From Adineta vaga (taxonomy: Eukaryota > Rotifera): 64,000 nucleotides of DNA. The stretch covers positions 620,001 to 684,000 of the forward strand of contig CP075496.1 of assembly GCA_021613535.1 (NCBI GenBank), in the 5' to 3' direction. Below the pieces are notes generated by a model. It ran no database searches. It was not told where the DNA came from and saw nothing but the letters and a program-made list of their open reading frames with translations. The position numbers were made by a program, and so were the translations under genes. This document shows positions 58,722-64,000 of this stretch, one piece after another. Within the stretch, counting starts at the first letter, position 1. Every line of letters begins with the position of its first letter.

Positions 58722-59261
58722 ATAGATATGTTCTGATTGAAAGACATTGTTTCATTTTTAAACAGGAAAATAAAGCATATTGAACATATATCAGAAATCA
58801 CTACTGATTACTTAAAGATTTAGGAATGAGTCAGAAAGCACACAGTTATCACGATTTCGATATAGCGTGTGGGTACATCAGACGGCTTAGTGGAGTGTAT
58901 GACTTTGAAGTAAAAAGTAATAACCACTTTACCGTTCATACAAAATATCTAATGAAGAGCTTGAATTTTGTTTTTCGGCACTTGCGTCATGTAGAGTCAT
59001 GTGAATTTGTGTTATTTTTCGTTTCTATCATGTTATTGTCATAAGAAAAAATGTAATGAATAATATTTAAGTCTACTAGATTATATGTGTTTCTTCATTC
59101 ACTTTCGCGAAAGTAAAATGATAGATCTCATGTTTGTGGCAACCATGTTAGCTAATCGTGTTGTGAAAAAATATTATTTATAACATACTTCATTAATTCA
59201 GAGGAAAAATTTGTTTTTTAAATTTCATCTTTTTTTCTTGATAATCAGTTGACGTAAAAGA
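58722..59261. other. Intergenic, one short weak open frame
   Basis: An open frame of 72 codons (58,826-59,044) lacks domain or splice support and is not called. Otherwise AT-rich DNA. Confidence 0.4.
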
Positions 59262-59650
59262 ACAAAAGTATCGAAATATATTGATGAAGCGAGAATACTT
59301 CCTATTCCGCGATGTTGCACATTCCGGAATCAGTTCCAACCAATTCTCGGCATTCCCGTTCTGCTCCAATTACCAAATAAACTGAGTACCGACCAAATTC
59401 CGGAACTGGAATTAGACGGAATTCCATGGCGGAATCACTCCGCCAGTTAGAAGGAATTCCGGAATGTTCAACATCGCGGAATAGGATATGGCTGCTCGAT
59501 GAAGCTTGAATGAATCGATAATAAGCATGTCTGTCATACATAATATTTAATCACTATTATATCAACGTTCGTCTCGTTCCTTCTCGTTTTCTCATTAGAT
59601 CTCATGTGTGAAGAACACGAGAAACATATAGATTTCATTTATATATCAAA
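59262..59650 (+). repeat. Second copy of the 51,345-51,540 segment, split by an element
   Basis: The left part (AAGTATCGAAATATATTGAT) and right part (TTGAATGAATCGATAATAAG through GTGTGAAGAACACGAG) together match 51,345-51,540 in the same orientation. The element at 59,291-59,497 interrupts it. Confidence 0.8.
59291..59497. mobile_element. hAT-type MITE with 8-bp target duplication GATGAAGC
   Basis: The element is flanked by perfect GATGAAGC copies (59,283-59,290 and 59,498-59,505). Its ends hold inverted repeats with CCTATTCCGCGATGTTG / CAACATCGCGGAATAGG and further ATTCCGGAAT arms. The 8-bp duplication is the hAT-superfamily hallmark. The paralogous segment at 51,345-51,540 lacks the element and so shows the empty site. 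207 bp, no coding capacity. Confidence 0.9.
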
Positions 59651-60013
59651 TGATACAAATTGAATCTTTTCGTTTTTAAAACTCTTCAATCGATTAAAAT
59701 AATTATCAGAGTTAAAAAGATTAGATAGCATCAGAAATGCTTTTTGAACCTTTTGATATTTTACTGACTTTCGATAATCGATGGCATAGACAATAACCTT
59801 GGGATTTAAAATCAAAAAGGATTAGTAGATGATTGAGAAATTTATTTGAGAAAGTATTCATCTAGTTTTTAGAATTGATACTGAAGGTGAAATATCCTTT
59901 AGAAAAGATATTCGCAGCTTTTAAGAGTTAAAAATGATTCTTTGGATGATCGTTTCCGATCAAATGATTTATTGATTATTTTATTTTACAAATCTTTGTA
60001 AATAAAATGAATG
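59651..60013. other. Intergenic, no gene seen
   Basis: AT-rich stretch of about 360 bp at the 3' side of the small minus-strand secreted peptide gene. No repeat recognised. Confidence 0.35.
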
Positions 60014-60304
60014 TTATTGGGTATAATCATCGATTGATTGATCATAACGATAACTTTGATAATTTGGATCATTTGTTCTTTTATGAGCTGAAGTTATTCG
60101 ATGACATGAACAAACTCCAATGAGTGGTAATTGTTCATTAAATCGTGAACAATAAGTAATACAATAATGACTTAAATCCCAAACAAAACGACCTTCAACA
60201 ATTTCCATTTGGAGACATATTGAATATAAAGCAAGTACAAAGATAAATTTGTTAAATGAACAAGCAGAGAAGAAAATTGCCATTTTTAATTGTAGAAAAT
60301 CCAA
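60014..60304 (-). CDS. Small secreted Cys-rich peptide
   Basis: A single exon of 96 codons; the methionine at 60,283 (MAIFFSACSFNKFIFVLALY) gives a more typical signal peptide than the first one. The mature part starts about RFVWDLSHYC and has four cysteines in C-x3-C-x14-C-x-C spacing within CITYCSRF...LIGVCSCHR, then a polar tail. A secreted peptide, hormone or antimicrobial is possible; I recognise no family. A TATA-like TATATAG at about 60,372-60,378 could serve it. Confidence 0.5.
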   Translation of the reverse strand: MDFLQLKMAIFFSACSFNKFIFVLALYSICLQMEIVEGRFVWDLSHYCITYCSRFNEQLPLIGVCSCHRITSAHKRTNDPNYQSYRYDQSIDDYTQ

Positions 60305-60911
60305 TGAAATATTTACTCAGTTTTGATGTTGAATAATAATGAGAAGAATAAGAAAACTAATCTATGGTTTTATATAGAAATCGTGTCTTTCTTCATTTTC
60401 AAAGAAAATTAATCAAAGATGATAAAGATTTCCTCTATTTAAAAAAAGAAGAAAAAGAATCATCTCATTGATCTTTTCTTTTCTTTTCTTTTAAATAAAT
60501 GATCCTAAAATGACAAATCATTTAGATATAAAAATAGATTTTTAATTAATCCTCATTGAAATAGATAAGTACATCATCTTATTCTTTTCTTTTTTCACAA
60601 ATCAATTAATTATCAATTTCCTCATGAGTTGTCTAATTCGAATATATATACGATTATAATTCCAAATTCTTCACATCTATGATTCTACTTATGAATTAAA
60701 TTTATGAGTAATAAAATCTAAATCTTTATCCATGAAAAATAATGACTAGAAGCATTTTTTGATAATCGTCATTTATATTTGAATGTTTACTTCGCACGTG
60801 TATGCATTCTAAAGAATAGTAGTTACTCATTGCATATGTAACATTCTAAATACAATTTGGAATGTTAAAGATAAGAAGAAGAAGAAGAAGAAGAAGAAAG
60901 TAGAAACTGAA
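60305..60911. other. Intergenic between divergent genes, with MITE family 1 copy 4
   Basis: About 600 bp holding the promoters of the small peptide (-) and of the membrane protein at 60,912 (+). It contains a family 1 MITE copy and a GAA microsatellite (about 60,873-60,899). Confidence 0.5.
60630..60790 (-). repeat. MITE family 1, copy 4
   Basis: Begins TTGTCTAATTCGAATATATA and, read in reverse, has ATAAATGACGATTATCAAAA, GTCATTATTTTTCATGGATAA and GTGAAGAATTTGGAATTATA, matching copies 1-3. The five bases before it (CATGAG) are shared with copy 2, so the true end may lie a little further out. Confidence 0.75.
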
Positions 60912-61999
60912 ATGATTTTAACATTGTTTTGTTTGTTGGAAATGAAGCAAATCCATTTAATTCTTTTGATTATTTTATTTAAATATTCTTTATCAAATCA
61001 ATGTGTTTATTTAATTACAAAATCTGATAATACAACTGATATTTGTCGAAATATTGACTGTCATGAATATATTGATATCAAATCCTTAATAGTTCAACCA
61101 AAAACATGTAAAACGACCTATTTTTCTCTTTCATTTTCATCGTATAAAACATTTGTTTCATTTCGTAAACAAATTCAATGGCAAATTGGAGATTTATTTT
61201 CCACAAAATCCTCCACTCGTCAATTTATTTTATATATTAATCAACTTGATGAAGATGATCAACCATTTGATTATAATGAATTAATTTCATTAGGTATTCA
61301 TTTAGATTTTTATTTTATTTATATTAAAAATTATCAAAATAAAAATTATCTTCAAAATTCAATTCATTATGATTCACAATGGAAAATTCTCAAACTAAGA
61401 TTGTAAATTTATCTTAATAAAAGAAAATTTTATTCTTTTTTTTTTTCTTTAGTCGATGTCTTCAATTAAGTGCATTTGATAAATATCCATGTACAAGTCA
61501 AATTCTTTCTCCATCATCGTTTGTTTCTCAACAACGAATAACAATTACACAAACGATTCAGATAAAAAATTCAACAGAAAAATTACCGAAAAAATTTCAA
61601 GTAGAAAAAAAGAATTCATCAATTCATTTGATTTTCATTGTAAATGATAGAACGAATTCAATAAAATCAAATTTGATTTTCTATTTTCTTAGATTCTTCT
61701 TCCATTATTAATTTTATTCATTGGAATTCTCATATCTAAATATCTTCTTCATTATTTTAAACAAAATTCAACACATCAATCTTCAATAAATGATACAAAT
61801 GAAAAGTATTTTCAATTTCATTTATTTTTCTTCGAAAATTCTTCAATTAATTTCTTTTAGAATATCATCATTATCATTATCAATTCATGAACATAATCGA
61901 CAAAGAAATTCGATATACGAACCAATAAATTTCGATAGAATATCTCTTGAACGAGAACGACTACAACAATTTGTTCCAATGTCATTTTTAAATCGTTGA
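60912..61999 (+). CDS. Single-pass membrane protein, family not recognised
   Basis: Four exons (60912-61402, 61453-61600, 61693-61805, 61861-61999) total 891 nt, giving 296 aa. It has a signal peptide (IHLILLIILFKYSLS), an ectodomain with six or seven cysteines (NQCVYLI, DICRNIDCHEY, KTCKT, RCLQLS, YPCTS), one TM segment (ILLPLLILFIGILISKYLL), and a short polar cytoplasmic tail. The ectodomain contains leucine-rich-like strands (SLIVQPKTC, LFSTKSSTRQFILYI) but no clear repeat. It is probably a cell-surface receptor or adhesion protein. Confidence 0.65.
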
Positions 62000-62110
62000 A
62001 TAATATAAAATCATCTTCTATCTGATCGGATATTTTCTTAACCAGTCAAATTTTCTCGATTCTTTTTCTTTGTATGAAAATTTCTTCATTCGAAATCTAT
62101 TCAAATAAAA

Positions 62111-64000
62111 ATGTTTCAGAAATTATTCAATTTACAAATAAATGAAAATATTCATGAAGAATTTGTTAAAGCATCAGCAAATAGTAATAAATTTATTCTT
62201 ATTTAAAGATTTCAAATTAAAAAAAATAATTCTCTTTTTTAGATAATTTAAAAAGAATCAAACAATTAGTCAAATATTCTAATGTTGATGTAAACTTATT
62301 TTTCGAAAAGAATTTCCATTTCATCTTTCTCTATTTCTTTTAGATAAATTGTATTTTTGCTGGTCATACACCATTACAAGCAGCGGCACAAAATGGTCAC
62401 ATTGAAATCGTTCGTTTTCTTCTTCAATGTCAAGTTAATTTAGAAATTGAAGTAAATGAAATTGATTTGAAATTGAAAATTGAAAAAGAATCTTCTTTAA
62501 GGATAAAGATGGTGATCGTGCTATACATCATGCGACTTTTGGTAATCAACCTGATATATTAGATTTACTTATCAAAACAGGTGTAGATTTAAATTCAAGA
62601 AATAAACGTCGACAAACAGCATTACATATTGGTTAAGATTGATCTTCTTTGTTTTCAAAAATCTTTTATTTATCAATTTTAGGTGTTTGTAAAGGTTATT
62701 TGAATATTTGTAAAATTCTTTTATTAAATGGTGTTCATCATGGAATTCAAGATTGTCAAGGTGATACACCATTACATGATGCAATTACAAATAAACATGA
62801 TGAATTAATTCATTTATTACTTGAATATAATGTTGATATTTCAATAAGAAATAAACATGGTTTTAATTCAATTCATCATTCAGCATTATGTGGAAATTTA
62901 ACTGCAATGGAATTCATTCTTTCGAAAATTCAAAATCGTCAATGGCTTGTAAATGAAAGAAAAGATGATGGATTTACAGCTTTACATTTAGCAACATTGA
63001 ATGGTCATTTCAATATTGTTGAATTACTTTTAAATAAAGGAAATGCATCAATTAATGAACAAAATCTTAATTTACAAACAGCACTTCATTTAGCTGTTAA
63101 TCGACAAGATTTACAAATTGTTAATGTAAGAGAAGAAAAAAGAAAGAGAGAGAGAGAGAGAGAGAATTCTTTTCATTATTTTTCGATTTAGTTTTTATGT
63201 CATAACAATGCAAATGTGAATTTAATTGATAAAGATGGTGATACATGTTTACATGAAGCATTAAGACATCATTCATTTGAACAATTAAAAGAAATTGGAG
63301 AAAAAGGAAAAGTTTGTTTTTAGTTCTTCTATTGAAAATCTTTCGATAAGTTATTCTTTTTCAAATTAGATCATAAAAAAGTTCTTGAAAATAAATGATT
63401 ATTATAAAAAAACAAGTGTTCAAATTAGTTGTACATTAATTATGTTTGGAGCAGATTTAACAATTAAAAATCAACAAAATCAAACACCATTGGATCTTTG
63501 TTCAGATTTAGATTTATCGCGAATTTTAACACAAAAAAATATGTAAATTTTTATTTGAGTATTCGGGTTTTTTTTTATTTCATTGTTTTTAGAGAATATA
63601 ATCAAAAGAATAAGAAGCAAACAGAAAGTTCTATTGAATGTTTGATTTGTTCAGATAATAAACGTGAGATAATATTTCATCCATGTTTACATATTGTTAC
63701 ATGTCAATCATGTGCCAAACGAATGAAAAAATGTTTATTATGTAAAGAAAATATTCAAACAAAGACAAAAGTAAAAATATTTCTTTTCTATTGAAATGAA
63801 AATTCTTCTTCGTTTATTGTTTTTTTTGTAGATTGAACAATGTCAAATTTGTTCGAAAAGAAAAGCAACAATCGTTTATAAATCATGTAATCATCTTATT
63901 GTTTGTCAAGGTAAACAAATAAAGAATATTTGATTATTAAGAAATTAGTTTTGTTTTTTATAGAATGTTTCGATTTGAATAAATCATGTTCGATATGTGA
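62111..64000 (+). CDS. Mind bomb-like E3 ligase, ankyrin and RING half (runs past window)
   Basis: Exons 62111-62183, 62243-62289, 62344-62451, 62502-62631, 62683-63125, 63192-63311, 63370-63542, 63593-63770, 63832-63910 and 63964 onward join in frame. The ankyrin part follows MIB1 closely: CIFAGHTPLQAAAQNGH, DKDGDRAIHHATFG, NARNKRRQT-like NSRNKRRQTALHI, GDTPLHDAITNKHD, DDGFTALHLATLNGH, DKDGDTCLHEALRHH, DLTIKNQQNQTPLDLC. A RING follows (CLICSDNKR..CLHIVTCQSC..CLLC), then a second begins (CQICSKRK). Mind bomb ubiquitinates Notch ligands. The usual N-terminal MIB/HERC2-ZZ and MIB-repeat half is absent: the preceding gene ends only 111 bp upstream. It is a truncated paralogue or a split gene. 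Confidence 0.85.

Noticed and set aside
58826-59044. 72-codon frame downstream of B2
   Set aside because: No domain, no paralogue in the mirrored module, no splice or leader signal.

Overview
The window is animal nuclear DNA: AT-rich, with densely packed genes broken by many short (about 50-60 bp) GT-AG introns, and signal-peptide proteins alongside animal-specific families (TTLL5-type tubulin ligase, UNC93, ZIP transporter, cathepsin B, Mind bomb). It also carries genes of bacterial or fungal type that contain introns or sit among intron-bearing genes, many small foldback/MITE elements, and TGTGGG-like tracts. Together these suggest a bdelloid rotifer (Adineta/Rotaria type). That assignment is inference; no rRNA or mitochondrial marker is present.

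Layout. 1-2,047: 3' part of a Mutator-like transposase gene. 2,385-3,430 (-): decayed adenylate-forming (AMP-binding) gene. 3,675-5,823: secreted PhoPQ-activated/AprA-like protein. 5,899-6,714 (-): coiled-coil protein. 8,979-10,328: secreted beta-propeller-like protein. 11,363-13,718: Ig-domain gene with a frameshift and a stop. 14,654-18,837: TTLL5-like polyglutamylase, 15 exons summing to an open 1,131 aa frame. 19,179-20,597: DUF4139-like protein. 22,422-23,695: GT32-type glycosyltransferase. 24,138-25,115 (-): spermidine-synthase-fold protein. 26,349-27,216: Cys-rich secreted protein. 30,055-34,099: membrane protein with a mucin stretch, two DCGG cysteine repeats and a Hedgehog/intein (Hint) domain. 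34,761-36,878: UNC93-like gene with a nonsense codon. 37,403-38,283: actinobacterial-type peptidoglycan hydrolase domain behind two animal-style Cys repeats. 39,976-44,334: one gene made of three tandem copies of an unrecognised two-TM unit. 45,678-45,998: ubiquitin-like protein. 46,552-47,643: M35 metallopeptidase, intronless and GC-richer. 48,216-49,605: cathepsin B. 49,658-51,304 (-): ZIP14-like transporter.

51,600-58,721 is the most unusual part. An unrecognised helical protein family occurs as two mirrored two-gene modules (A1-B1 on -, A2-B2 on +) plus a third relative (C). Each pair has a gap of about 100 bp, B keeps the same three-exon structure, and a conserved splice acceptor precedes the B start codon, which suggests a trans-spliced bicistron. 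Several non-autonomous elements lie between and beside the modules. The right edge holds a small secreted Cys-rich peptide (-), a single-pass membrane protein, and a Mind-bomb-like ankyrin/RING gene that lacks the usual N-terminal half and runs off the window.

Exon sums were checked by hand for phase in most multi-exon models; where they close exactly in frame this is stated. Family names rest on motif recognition, not database searches.
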